Assembly: GCF_004006235.1 (NCBI RefSeq)
Contig: NZ_CP034753.1
Coordinates: 248,001-312,000 of the forward strand
Reading direction: 5' to 3'
Source: Agromyces sp. LHK192
GTDB lineage: Bacteria; Actinomycetota; Actinomycetes; Actinomycetales; Microbacteriaceae
DNA: 64,000 bases
Of the stretch, positions 16,987 through 25,259 are shown in pieces; the stretch's first letter is position 1; each line of letters starts with the position of its first letter. The notes below the pieces were generated by a model. The model ran no database searches and was not told where the DNA came from. It saw only the letters and a list, made by a program, of their open reading frames with translations. The translations under genes were made by a program, and so were the position numbers.

Positions 16987-17532
16987 TCAGACCGCGGAGC
17001 GCAGTTCGGCCGCGAAGTCCTCGAGCAGCGCGCGGCCCTCGGGCCAGTGCCCGATCCCGCTGAGCGCGTTCAGGTGGCCGTGTGCTCCGGCCACGACCAG
17101 CCGCGCCTCGAGGTCGGCGGCGAAGCCCGCCACCGCGGCGAACGGGCCGAACTCGTCGTCGGTGCTCGCCACGACGACAGCCGGCACGCCGATCGGGGTC
17201 GGCCGGACGGGCCGGAACGAAGCGGCCGCGTCGGGGTACCGCGGGCCGTCGACATCCGGCACCGCGACCAGGAACACCCCCGCGCACGGCGGTGCGTCGG
17301 GTGCCGTGAGCACGTCGACGGCGGCGAGGCATCCGAGGCTGTGGGCGATGACGATCGCATCGGGGCCCGCCGCGACGATCGCGGCGCGGAGCGCGCGACG
17401 CCAGTCGTCGCGATCGGGCGCCGTCCACGACGCGGGCGCGAAGCGCACGAGCCCCGGGTCGGATGCCTCCCACAGCGTCTGCCAATGCTCCGGACCCGAC
17501 CCGTCGATCCCGGGTACCACCACGCCGTTCAT
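16987..17532 (-). CDS. RBBP9/YdeN-family alpha/beta hydrolase
   Basis: A 181-residue protein of the small serine-hydrolase family PF06821. The start VVPGIDGSGPEHWQTLW, the nucleophile elbow AHSLGC near residue 64, and the C-terminal GAHGHLNALSG supplying the histidine are all present, with an Asp in ASTDDEFGPF. Such enzymes are small esterases of unclear physiological substrate. The gene is divergent from the unknown 17728 gene. Confidence 0.85.
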   Translation of the reverse strand: MNGVVVPGIDGSGPEHWQTLWEASDPGLVRFAPASWTAPDRDDWRRALRAAIVAAGPDAIVIAHSLGCLAAVDVLTAPDAPPCAGVFLVAVPDVDGPRYPDAAASFRPVRPTPIGVPAVVVASTDDEFGPFAAVAGFAADLEARLVVAGAHGHLNALSGIGHWPEGRALLEDFAAELRSAV

Positions 17533-17659
17533 GTCGTCACCCTCCGGTCGTCGCTTCGACCATCATCGAGCGCGAGCCCGCACGGACACCGCGAGGATCC
17601 GGCCGCAGGTCGGCGAGATCCCGCCACGGCGGACCGCGGTCGGTCGTGTCCGCAACCCC

Positions 17660-17689
17660 TTGACCGCGTGGTCCTCCCGCGGATACCAC
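17660..17689 (+). promoter_or_regulatory. Candidate sigma-70 promoter for the 17728 gene
   Basis: TTGACC at 17660-17665 and TACCAC at 17684-17689 are separated by 18 bp and lie 39 bp upstream of the ATG. The -35 is good and the -10 is weak. Confidence 0.4.
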
Positions 17690-17727
17690 GGTAGGGAGCC
17701 CGATCCACGGGCAGCGGGAGGCCGACC

Positions 17728-18081
17728 ATGTCGATCCGACTGAACGAACCAGCCCTGCGCCAGGCGCGTGCCCTCGTCCGCGACGGGAAGGTCGTGCGAG
17801 ACGAGCCCGGCGACTGGAGCGAGCACGCCCCGACGGCCGACGCCGAGAACCGGTTCGTCGACGCGCACGGCTGGACCGAGTTCCGGCACTGGTACCTCGG
17901 GATCGACGACGACGAGAACCCCGAGACCAAGGGGGCGTACTCGTTCCCGTACGGGGACCTTCGGCGCGTCCGTCGCTCCGGGGTCATCGCCATCGAGAGC
18001 CGTGCCGGCCAGTTCGACCACGACGAGATCCGCGACGCCGCGAAGCGCCTCCTGGACCTCATCGACGAGGGGGAACCGTGA
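17728..18081 (+). CDS. Small acidic protein of unknown function
   Basis: A 117-residue soluble, acidic protein. It has a compact conserved-looking centre (HGWTEFRHWYLGIDDDENPE, then YSFPYGDLRRVRRSGVIA) rich in aromatic residues and a C-terminal helix (IRDAAKRLLDLID). I do not recognise a named family. The stop overlaps the GTG start of the next gene by 4 nt, so the two are coupled. GGGAGG upstream of the ATG acts as ribosome site. Confidence 0.7.
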   Translation: MSIRLNEPALRQARALVRDGKVVRDEPGDWSEHAPTADAENRFVDAHGWTEFRHWYLGIDDDENPETKGAYSFPYGDLRRVRRSGVIAIESRAGQFDHDEIRDAAKRLLDLIDEGEP

Positions 18082-18575
18082 CGAAGCGGATGAAGCGGGA
18101 ACGCAGGGTCGCGAAGGACGCGATCGCGGCCGCCAAGGCCGCCCGAAAGGAGGCGCGCCGGCTCGCAGGCTCGCTGCCGACGGGCACGCCCCGGCGGGCG
18201 CGGATCGAGCGTGTCGCCGAACAGGCCGGTGCCGCGCTGCGCATCGCCCGCTCCGAGCGCAGGCGGGATCCGCGCCGGGCGTTCAGCCTCGCCTCGCTCA
18301 CGGCCCTGCGGCTGGAACGGTCGGCACGTGGCGGCACCGCTGCGAGGGTCGGCCGGGTGCCGATCCGACGCGGTCGTCCGGTTTCGATGGAGGACCGGCT
18401 CGACGCGCTCGAACGCACCGAGGCGCGCGCCAAGCTCATCAAGCGGCGTCGCAAGCAGTTCGACCAGGCGCAGAAGATGGCGAAGTTCGCGGCCGTGCAC
18501 ACGATCGGCCAGGCCATCACGGCCCCCACCGACGAGGAGCGGGCCGAGTCCTCACGCCCCGGCGGGCGGGCGTGA
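18078..18575 (+). CDS. Strongly basic helical protein of unknown function
   Basis: A 165-residue protein extremely rich in Arg, Lys and Ala, probably one or two long helices with coiled-coil character (RLDALERTEARAKLIKRRRK). No domain is recognised. It is coupled by a 4-nt GTGA overlap to the acidic 17728 product, which suggests a charge-complementary pair, perhaps binding each other or nucleic acid; this is inference. Codon use fits the neighbours, so it is probably a real gene and not a GC-rich artefact. Confidence 0.6.
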   Translation: MTKRMKRERRVAKDAIAAAKAARKEARRLAGSLPTGTPRRARIERVAEQAGAALRIARSERRRDPRRAFSLASLTALRLERSARGGTAARVGRVPIRRGRPVSMEDRLDALERTEARAKLIKRRRKQFDQAQKMAKFAAVHTIGQAITAPTDEERAESSRPGGRA

Positions 18576-18696
18576 CGCGAGACGTCGCACCGGCGGCCAT
18601 CCACAACGCGCGAGGAAATCCGACCGCCGAGTCCGGTTGACCACTACGATGCATGAGCCGGACGCTCGATCCGGATTCCCGACACGAGGAGACACC

Positions 18697-19161
18697 GTGA
18701 CCGATCCTGCACAGCCGCCCGTGCCGCCCTCCGGCGAGCCCGTTCCGCCGGCACAGCCGCCCGTTCCGCCGGCCCCGCCTGCGGCTTCCGTTCCGCCCAC
18801 CGCGCCCTCGCAGCCCGTTCCGCCGGCCCCGCCGGCACCGGCCGGTGCGCCGGCCGCCAACCCCGACACCTTCCCGGGCAAGACGCTCGGCATCGTCGGC
18901 CTCGTGCTCGCGATCCTGATGCCGCTCATCGGCCTCATCCTGAGCATCGTCGCGAACTCGCAGTCCAAGAAGGCCGGCTTCAAGAACGGTCCGGCCAAGG
19001 CCGGCATCATCGTCGGCGCGATCCTGCTCGTGATCGGGGTCATCGTCACGGTGATCGTGATCATCATCAGCATCGCGGCCGTCGGCTCGCTCGCCGACAT
19101 CTGCTCGGAGCTCGGCCCGGGCGTCTGGGACGTCGACGGCGTCACCTACACCTGCAACTGA
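18697..19161 (+). CDS. Proline-rich, DUF4190-like small membrane protein
   Basis: A 154-residue protein from GTG 18697, with GAGGAG upstream. Residues 1-55 are repetitive Pro/Val/Ala (PPVPP, PPAP units). Two hydrophobic helices follow (LGIVGLVLAILMPLIGLILS and AGIIVGAILLVIGVIVTVIV), then a short extracellular tail with two cysteines. The layout matches DUF4190-type proteins common in actinobacteria, role unknown. A strong terminator follows. Confidence 0.7.
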   Translation: MTDPAQPPVPPSGEPVPPAQPPVPPAPPAASVPPTAPSQPVPPAPPAPAGAPAANPDTFPGKTLGIVGLVLAILMPLIGLILSIVANSQSKKAGFKNGPAKAGIIVGAILLVIGVIVTVIVIIISIAAVGSLADICSELGPGVWDVDGVTYTCN

Positions 19162-19182
19162 GCTGACCGCAGGCACTTCACG

Positions 19183-19232
19183 ACGGATGCCCCGGGGCTC
19201 GCTGGAACCCAGCCGAGCCCCGGGGCATCCGT
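19183..19232. terminator. Bidirectional terminator
   Basis: Two perfect 19-bp arms (19183-19201 and 19214-19232) flank a 12-nt loop between the DUF4190-like gene and the convergent oxidase gene. It should stop transcription from both sides. Confidence 0.8.
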
Positions 19233-19269
19233 CGTTCCGCCGCCTCGCCGACACGGGCCGGCTGACGCG

Positions 19270-20733
19270 TTACGCCTTGGGCGACGCGGGGGTCGAGGAG
19301 CGGCGCGGCTTGGCTGCGGCCGACTTGGCTGCGGCCGACTTGGCTGCGGCCGGCTTGGCCGTGGTGCCCGGCTTCGCCGCGGCCGACTTGGCCGCCGCCG
19401 GCTTCGCCGCCGTGCTGCGCGGCGACCGGACGGTCGTCGGCTTCGAGGCGTTCGCCTGCTCGGCGGCGGCCTGCACGGGCCGCGCGACCGGCTGCAGTCG
19501 CGCGAGCTGCGTGACGTGCTGCGGACCGAGCTCGTCGAGCGTCGAGACCTCGAGCAGCTTCATGGTGCGCTCGATCTCGGTGCGCAGGATCGAGATGGTC
19601 TTGTCGACGCCTCGGCGGCCGCCGGCCATGAGGCCGTACAGGTACGCGCGTCCGACGAGCGTGAACCGGGCGCCGAGCGCGACCGACGCGACGATGTCGG
19701 CGCCGTTCATGATGCCCGTGTCGAGGTGCACCTCCAGGTCGGAGCCGACCTCGCTCACGACGTGCGGCAGCAGGTGGAACGGGATCGGGGCCCGGTCGAG
19801 CTGGCGACCGCCGTGGTTCGAGAGCACGATGCCGTCGACGCCGCGGTCGGCGAGCAGCTTCGCGTCCTCGACGGTCTGCACGCCCTTGACGACGATCCTG
19901 CCCGGCCACATCGAGCGGATGATGTCGAGGTCGTCGAACGAGATGGTCGGGTCCATCGCGGCGTCGAGCAGCTCGCCGACCGTGCCGCCGGTGGTCGACA
20001 ACGACGCGAACTCGAGCTTCGGGGTCGTGAGGAAGTTGATCCACCAGGCCGGTCGCGGGATCGCGTTGACGACCGTGCCGAGCGTGAGCTGCGGCGGGAT
20101 CGAGAAGCCGTTGCGCTTGTCGCGCAGGCGCGCCCCGGCGACGGGGGTGTCGACCGTGAAGAACAGCGTGTCGAACCCGGCGGCGGCGGCGCGGCGGGTC
20201 AGTTCGTACGAGATCTCGCGGTCGCGCATCACGTAGAGCTGGAACCAGTTGCGACCGTTCGGGTTCGCGGCCTTGACGCCCTCGATCGACGTCGTGCCGA
20301 GCGTCGACAGCGTGAAGGGGATGCCCGCGGCGGCCGCGGCGCCGGCGCCGGCCGTCTCGCCCTCGGTCTGCATGAGCCGGGTGAAGCCGGTCGGCGCGAT
20401 GCCGAACGGCAGGGCGCTCGGGCCGCCGAGCACCTCGCGAGTCGTGTCGACGACGGGCACGTTCCGCAGCACCGACGGGTGGAACTCGACGTCCTCGAAC
20501 GCCTGGCGGGCACGGCTGATCGACAGTTCGCCCTCGGCCGCGCCGTCGGTGTAGTCGAACGCCGCCTTCGGCGTGCGGCGTTTCGCGATCGCGCGGAGGT
20601 CGGCGATCGTCATCGCCTTCTCGAGCCGCCGGTCGGTGGGGTCGAGCGTCGGCGTCTTGAACTGCATGAGCTCGAGGATCTCCGCCGGCTTCGGGAACTG
20701 CCGCTGCACGGCGGGGGAGGGCTTGCGGGCCAT
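19270..20733 (-). CDS. FMN-dependent alpha-hydroxy acid oxidase/dehydrogenase with basic Ala-Lys tail
   Basis: A 487-residue protein with AGGAG before ATG 20733. Residues about 35-415 are the FMN_dh barrel (PF01070), with [11 protein letters not shown], the QLYVMRD block, [11 protein letters not shown] with its FMN lysine, and the catalytic [12 protein letters not shown]. The family oxidises L-lactate or related 2-hydroxy acids. The last 60 residues are a histone H1-like run of [13 protein letters not shown] repeats absent from usual 390-420-residue members. It lies 80 nt downstream of a FadR-type gene with LldR-like operators, which supports lactate as substrate, but glycolate or mandelate cannot be excluded. 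Confidence 0.88.
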   Translation of the reverse strand: MARKPSPAVQRQFPKPAEILELMQFKTPTLDPTDRRLEKAMTIADLRAIAKRRTPKAAFDYTDGAAEGELSISRARQAFEDVEFHPSVLRNVPVVDTTREVLGGPSALPFGIAPTGFTRLMQTEGETAGAGAAAAAGIPFTLSTLGTTSIEGVKAANPNGRNWFQLYVMRDREISYELTRRAAAAGFDTLFFTVDTPVAGARLRDKRNGFSIPPQLTLGTVVNAIPRPAWWINFLTTPKLEFASLSTTGGTVGELLDAAMDPTISFDDLDIIRSMWPGRIVVKGVQTVEDAKLLADRGVDGIVLSNHGGRQLDRAPIPFHLLPHVVSEVGSDLEVHLDTGIMNGADIVASVALGARFTLVGRAYLYGLMAGGRRGVDKTISILRTEIERTMKLLEVSTLDELGPQHVTQLARLQPVARPVQAAAEQANASKPTTVRSPRSTAAKPAAAKSAAAKPGTTAKPAAAKSAAAKSAAAKPRRSSTPASPKA

Positions 20734-20813
20734 GTCGTCTCCTGGTCTGGGTGCGTGGGTCTGGATGCGTGGTCTGCGGTGCTTCGGTGGGCGCTCCGGC
20801 GAGCCGCCGGCGG

Positions 20814-21542
20814 TCAGTCGCCGAGCGAGATCTCGGCGTAGTACCCCGAGATGTGGTCGTGGATGCGGGTGCGCGCGAGCGCGGCATCCGTCGCCCGGAT
20901 CGCGTCGACGACGCCGCGGTGCTCGCCGCGCAGCCGGCCGCGCGTACTCGCCCAGTCGGCGATGCGCGCGAGGCCGTCGAGCGCGTACGCCTCGATGCCG
21001 CCCCGCAGGCCCGCCATCGTCGCGGTGATCACCTGGTTGCCGGATGCCTCCGCGAGCGCGAGGTGGAACTGCGCGTCGAGCGCGAGGAACTCGGCCGGGG
21101 TGAGGTCGTCGTCGTCCATCGCGTCGAGCAGGCGGTCGGCGTCGGCGAGATCGCGGGCCGGAGCGGCATCCGCCAGTTCGCCGACGACGGATGCCTCGAG
21201 CGTGAGACGCGTGCGCACGATGTCGCGGACGGGGAAGCCGCGCGCGGCGACCTGGAGGCGCATGAGCGAACTCATCGCCCCGCCAGGCATCGCGATGATG
21301 ATCGCGCCGGCGTTCGGGCCGGAGCCCGTCGCCGTGCGGATGAGTCCCATCGCCTCGAGTACGCGCAGCGCCTCGCGCACGCTCGAGCGCCCGACGCCGA
21401 GGTCGGTCGAGAGCGCGCGCTCGCCGGGGAGGCGGTCGCCGGGTGCGAGGTCACCGGCGATGAGCCGCGCTTCGATGTGCTCGAGCACGGTGCGCCAGGC
21501 GCGCGAGGGGGTGGCGGCGGTGTCCTGCTGCTCGATCGTCAC
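20814..21542 (-). CDS. FadR/LldR-subfamily GntR regulator
   Basis: A 242-residue protein from GTG 21542, which has GGGAGGA 7 nt upstream; longer ATG starts overlap that ribosome site. The N-terminal winged helix ([20 protein letters not shown]) is followed by an FCD domain with metal-ligand residues ([24 protein letters not shown]). This is the LldR/PdhR/DctR class, which senses lactate or other carboxylates. It is first in an operon with the FMN oxidase and has two TGGTCnGACCA palindromes upstream, so autoregulation and lactate response are likely. Confidence 0.87.
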   Translation of the reverse strand: MTIEQQDTAATPSRAWRTVLEHIEARLIAGDLAPGDRLPGERALSTDLGVGRSSVREALRVLEAMGLIRTATGSGPNAGAIIIAMPGGAMSSLMRLQVAARGFPVRDIVRTRLTLEASVVGELADAAPARDLADADRLLDAMDDDDLTPAEFLALDAQFHLALAEASGNQVITATMAGLRGGIEAYALDGLARIADWASTRGRLRGEHRGVVDAIRATDAALARTRIHDHISGYYAEISLGD

Positions 21543-21558
21543 GCGCGTTCCTCCCATG

Positions 21559-21569
21559 TGGTCCGACCA
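21559..21569. promoter_or_regulatory. FadR/LldR operator 1 (TGGTCnGACCA)
   Basis: TGGTCCGACCA is a perfect 11-bp palindrome 17 bp upstream of the regulator start. It matches the TGGTCnGACCA-like consensus known for FadR-subfamily lactate regulators. Confidence 0.75.
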
Positions 21570-21581
21570 CGCTACCACGTG

Positions 21582-21592
21582 TGGTCAGACCA
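21582..21592. promoter_or_regulatory. FadR/LldR operator 2 (TGGTCnGACCA)
   Basis: TGGTCAGACCA, the same palindrome as operator 1 with its centre 23 bp away, about two helical turns. The two sites bracket the promoter region of the FadR-oxidase operon. Confidence 0.75.
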
Positions 21593-21609
21593 TGGGTGTC
21601 GCGGGGGCG

Positions 21610-22677
21610 TCAGTCCTGCTTCGGCCGCACCCGGATCTTGTTCGCGGCCTCGTCGAGCTCCACCACCCCGCCGCGCGACTTCACGAAATCGGTGAACGAG
21701 TCGAAGCCGAGGCGCCGCTCCTGGAACGACGGATCCATCCGCAGCATCTGGCTCTTCACGGCGCCCGTGGCCTGCCATTCCTGGTCGTTCTTCGCCCGCA
21801 TCAGCTCCAGCGCCTTCAGCATCAGGCGGCTCGGGTTGCGCGACGGGGGAGAGGACTCGGGTGCCTCCGCCGCGGAGAACGCCACGGCCAGGCCCTTCGC
21901 GACGGGAACCTCGGGGGCCTCGGCGGAGGCCTCGGGCGCCTCGGCGGCGTCCGCCGCTCCGGCCTTCGCCGCGGTCGTCCCGTCGGAGCTCGCCCGGCGG
22001 CTCCTCCCGCCGCGGGAGCGCTTCGGGGCGGCGCCGGCCTCGGCCGGGGCATCCGCGCCGGTCTTCGCCTTCGCCTGCGCCTCCGCGTCGGCGGCCTCGT
22101 CGGCATCGACGGTGTCGTCCGTCGACAGCAGCGCGTCGTAGTCGGCGTACTCGTCGCACGCGGCCATCAGCGCCCGGCTGGTGCCGCCCGCGACGCCGAT
22201 GCCGACGACGTAGCGCCCGAGGCGCTTGGCCTTCTGCGCGAGCGCGACGTAATCGGAGTCGCCCGCGACGATCACGATGTGGGTCAGGTCGTCGAGCCGG
22301 AACAGGTCCTCGACGGCGTCGACCGAGAGCCGGATGTCGGCCCCGTTCTTCGTCGCCGACAACGGGAAGAGCTGCACCAGGTCGACGGCCCGGTTGATGA
22401 GCTGCCCCCGGTAGCTGGCGTTCACCGGGCTCGACCAGTCGGCGTAGGCGCGGGCGAGCGCGATCGTGCCGAACGTCGCGGCGAAGTCGAGCACCGCGTC
22501 GACGTCGACGGTCGCCTCGACGAGGCGCTCGGCCGTCTTCGTACCGGCGGCCGGCGCCTTGGAGCGCGACGTGTCCTTGCGGTACGAGCTGTCACCGTGC
22601 AGCTGGTCGTAGCGGGAGATGACGATGTTGTCGAAGTCGAAGTAGAGGGCGACGCGGGGTTCCACCTGAGCGGCCAT
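21610..22677 (-). CDS. NYN-domain protein with C-terminal OST-HTH/LOTUS domain
   Basis: A 355-residue protein from ATG 22677. Residues 8-185 form an NYN/PIN-like nuclease domain with ALYFDFDNIVISRYDQ at the start and VIVAGDSDYVALAQKAK near 125, supplying the acidic active-site set. An Ala-rich linker follows (about 195-285). The last 70 residues match an OST-HTH/LOTUS RNA-binding domain (RLMLKALELMRA, FDSFTDFVKSRGGVVEL). Bacterial NYN-LOTUS proteins are thought to bind or cleave RNA, but few are characterised. It stands alone. Confidence 0.85.
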   Translation of the reverse strand: MAAQVEPRVALYFDFDNIVISRYDQLHGDSSYRKDTSRSKAPAAGTKTAERLVEATVDVDAVLDFAATFGTIALARAYADWSSPVNASYRGQLINRAVDLVQLFPLSATKNGADIRLSVDAVEDLFRLDDLTHIVIVAGDSDYVALAQKAKRLGRYVVGIGVAGGTSRALMAACDEYADYDALLSTDDTVDADEAADAEAQAKAKTGADAPAEAGAAPKRSRGGRSRRASSDGTTAAKAGAADAAEAPEASAEAPEVPVAKGLAVAFSAAEAPESSPPSRNPSRLMLKALELMRAKNDQEWQATGAVKSQMLRMDPSFQERRLGFDSFTDFVKSRGGVVELDEAANKIRVRPKQD

Positions 22678-22818
22678 GGCGACGAGCCTACGCCGGACGG
22701 CTGTGACGGCACCGGGAGGCGGCTCTTCGCAGTCTCGCTCCTCGCGGTCTCGATTTCCGGTCTCGCGGTTTCCCGGCCCGCTCTTCCCGGCCGGAGCGAA
22801 CTGCGGGATGCTGGGTCG

Positions 22819-23367
22819 ATGGTCGACTACGCGAATCCCGCCCGCCCCCAGGAGCGCCTCGGCACGCGCGAGCGCGAAGACGCCGTCGCCGCCCTCGGCA
22901 CCGCGCGCGACGAAGGCAGACTGACGCCCGACGAGTTCGACGAGCGCGCGGCATCCGTGCGTTCCGCCGTGACCTGGGGCGATCTGGCGCCGCTCTTCGA
23001 CGACCTGCCCAGGTCGGCCGCCGACGGCGGCTCGCCGAACCTCACCCCGCCGCCCGTCCCGCCGGAGTGGACGGCGACGACGCCGCAGTCGAGCTGGAAC
23101 GCGAGCCAGCCCGGTTGGAACGCCCCGCCGCCCGGACGTCACCCGGGCCACCCGCGCGGTGCCGACGGCTGGGGCAGCGGCCGCGCCCTCGGCGGACCGT
23201 GGGGCGCGACCATCATGGCGTTCATGCCGTTCCTCGCGCTCGGCCTCTTCTTCATCGCCGGGTTCGCGTGGGACGGCTGGGCCTGGGCATGGCTGTTCTT
23301 CCTGCTCATCCCCATCACGGGCATCGTCATCTACGGCCCCGCCTCGGAGGCCCGGCGCGGTCGCTGA
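22819..23367 (+). CDS. DUF1707 membrane protein
   Basis: A 182-residue protein. Residues 15-65 match the DUF1707 (SHOCT-like) helix pair: REDAVAALGTARDEGRLTPD followed by EFDERAASVRSAVTWGDLAPLFDDLP. A Pro/Trp/Gly linker follows, then two hydrophobic helices (ATIMAFMPFLALGLFFIAGF and AWLFFLLIPITGIVIYG). Common in actinobacteria; function unknown. It is divergent from the NYN gene. Confidence 0.8.
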   Translation: MVDYANPARPQERLGTREREDAVAALGTARDEGRLTPDEFDERAASVRSAVTWGDLAPLFDDLPRSAADGGSPNLTPPPVPPEWTATTPQSSWNASQPGWNAPPPGRHPGHPRGADGWGSGRALGGPWGATIMAFMPFLALGLFFIAGFAWDGWAWAWLFFLLIPITGIVIYGPASEARRGR

Positions 23368-23502
23368 TCGCGGGGGACGGCGCGGGCGCTGATCGCGGGG
23401 AGGGCGCCCCGGGCCTGCCCCGAATGCGGGGCAGACGGTCCGTTCCACTCCCCGATAGGCTCGCGACGTCGCCGGTCAGGGGTCGCCGGTCAGGGGGAGA
23501 TC

Positions 23503-25125
23503 ATGACGCTTCGTCGCACGCGCACGTCTGCAGTGACCGTCGGGGCGATCGGCATGATGGCGCTCGGCGCTGTCGTGCTCGCCGGCTGCGCTCCGGAGCC
23601 CGAGCCGTACGCGCCGCGGGTGAGCGCCGACGGCCCGCCACCCGGCGACGCCGTCGAGGGCGCGGAGGGCGGGCTGGACGCAGCGCTTGCGGCCTTCCCC
23701 GACGACATCGCCGAGATCATGGAGACCTCCGGGGTGCCGGGAGTCGCGGTCGCGGTCGTGCAGGGCGACGAGCTGCTGTTCGCCGAGGGGTACGGCGTGC
23801 GTGAGCTCGGCGAGGACGCGCCCGTCGACACGTCGACCGTGTTCCGCATCGCCTCGATGTCGAAGCCGATCGCGGCGACCGTCGTCGCCTCGCAACTCGA
23901 CGACGAGCTGACCTGGGACACCCCGGCCGCGCAATACCTGCCCGGGTTCGCGCTGGCCGACCCGTGGGTGACGGAGCAGGTCACGATCGGCGACCTCTTC
24001 GCGCACCGGTCGGGCCTGCCGCCCGCGGCCGGCGACGACCTCGAGGACGTCGGGTACGACCGTGAGTACGTGCTCGACCACCTCGACCTGCAGCCGCTCG
24101 ACCCCTTCCGCACCACCTACCACTACGCGAACTTCGGCCTCACCGCGGGCGCCGAAGCGGTCGCGAACGCGGTCGGCACCGACTGGGCGACCCTGTCGGA
24201 CGAGGCGCTCTACGAACCGCTCGGCATGGACTCGACGAGCTCGCGCTACGAGGACTTCGAGGCGCAGGAGAACAAGGCCGCCATGCACGCCATCGTCGAC
24301 GGCGAGTACGAGCAGCTCTACGACCGCGACGCCGACCCCCAGTCGCCGGCCGGCGGCGTGAGCTCGAACGTGCTCGACCTCGCGAAGTGGATGTCGCTGC
24401 TCATCGGCAACGGCACGTCCTCGGGGGAGGAGCTCGTCGATTCCGCCGCGCTCACCGCCGCGTTCACCCCCCAGGTGGTGTCCGGCCACTCGTCGGACTC
24501 CGCGCTGCGCGCGAGCTTCTACGGTTACGGGTTCAACACGGGCGTCGATCCGACCGCGCACACCACCTACAGCCACTCCGGCGCGTTCAGCGAGGGCACG
24601 GCGACGAACTTCCAGGTGGTGCCGGCGCTCGGTCTCGGGGTCGTCGCGATCACGAACGGTTCGCCCATCGGGGTGCCCGAGGCGATCGTCAGCACGTTCC
24701 TCGACCGGGTGCAGTTCGGCGAGCCGCACCGCGACTGGCTCGCCGACTACGGCGTCGCGCTCGGGCACTACATGGAGCCCGTCGGCGACCTCGCCGGTGA
24801 GGAGCAGCCGACGGATGCCGCCGCGCCCGGCCAGCTCGACGCGTACGCGGGTACGTGGGCGAACCCGTACTTCGGCGATGCGGTCGTCACCGTCGAAGGC
24901 GAGGGGCTCGTCGTCCGGCTCGGCCCCGACGGCGGGTACGAACTGGAGCTCGAGCCGTGGGACGGCGACGTGTTCGCCTTCGTGCCGCACGGCGAGAACG
25001 CCCCATGGGGCTCGAAGTCGTCGGCGACCTTCGACCTCGCGGGCATCGCCGACACGATGAACCTGCAGTTCTTCGACGCGAACGGGCTGGGCACGTGGAC
25101 CCGGCTGGGGATCGGCGGGCCCTGA
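23503..25125 (+). CDS. Serine hydrolase lipoprotein (class C beta-lactamase family)
   Basis: A 540-residue protein with GGGGGAGA before ATG 23503. The signal peptide ends in the lipobox LAGC. The PF00144 domain spans about residues 60-415 with SMSKPIAAT (SxxK nucleophile), YHYANFG (YxN) and HSGAFSEG in place of the KTG triad. A C-terminal domain of about 100 residues (AYAGTWANPYFGDAVV) matches the lipocalin-like DUF3471 extension of esterases of this class. It is likely an extracytoplasmic esterase or D-aminopeptidase, not a true lactamase. Confidence 0.87.
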   Translation: MTLRRTRTSAVTVGAIGMMALGAVVLAGCAPEPEPYAPRVSADGPPPGDAVEGAEGGLDAALAAFPDDIAEIMETSGVPGVAVAVVQGDELLFAEGYGVRELGEDAPVDTSTVFRIASMSKPIAATVVASQLDDELTWDTPAAQYLPGFALADPWVTEQVTIGDLFAHRSGLPPAAGDDLEDVGYDREYVLDHLDLQPLDPFRTTYHYANFGLTAGAEAVANAVGTDWATLSDEALYEPLGMDSTSSRYEDFEAQENKAAMHAIVDGEYEQLYDRDADPQSPAGGVSSNVLDLAKWMSLLIGNGTSSGEELVDSAALTAAFTPQVVSGHSSDSALRASFYGYGFNTGVDPTAHTTYSHSGAFSEGTATNFQVVPALGLGVVAITNGSPIGVPEAIVSTFLDRVQFGEPHRDWLADYGVALGHYMEPVGDLAGEEQPTDAAAPGQLDAYAGTWANPYFGDAVVTVEGEGLVVRLGPDGGYELELEPWDGDVFAFVPHGENAPWGSKSSATFDLAGIADTMNLQFFDANGLGTWTRLGIGGP

Positions 25126-25161
25126 CCGAGGCATCCCGCTCCGCAGGTCCGATCGGAATCC

Positions 25162-25221
25162 TCAGGAGATCCCGGGAGATCGCCCACCCAGCGGATGCAT
25201 CGTGCCCGATCTCCTGAATTT
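25162..25221. repeat. 60-bp hairpin-ended element, copy A
   Basis: It starts TCAGGAGATCCCGG and ends GATCTCCTGAATTT; the outer 10 bp of each end are perfect inverted complements. Copy B at 26327-26386 has the same ends, the same orientation and the same length. The centres differ apart from a partly conserved 3' part ending TGCC. The two copies bracket the AbiEi/DUF559 gene. Their role is unknown. Confidence 0.85.
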
Positions 25222-25259
25222 CGCCCGGAGTTCGCCGCTCGGAGGTCTTTGCTCGGCGT

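Noticed and set aside
23503..25125. True antibiotic-resistance beta-lactamase
   Set aside because: The third motif is HSG and a C-terminal DUF3471-like domain is present, as in esterases and D-aminopeptidases.
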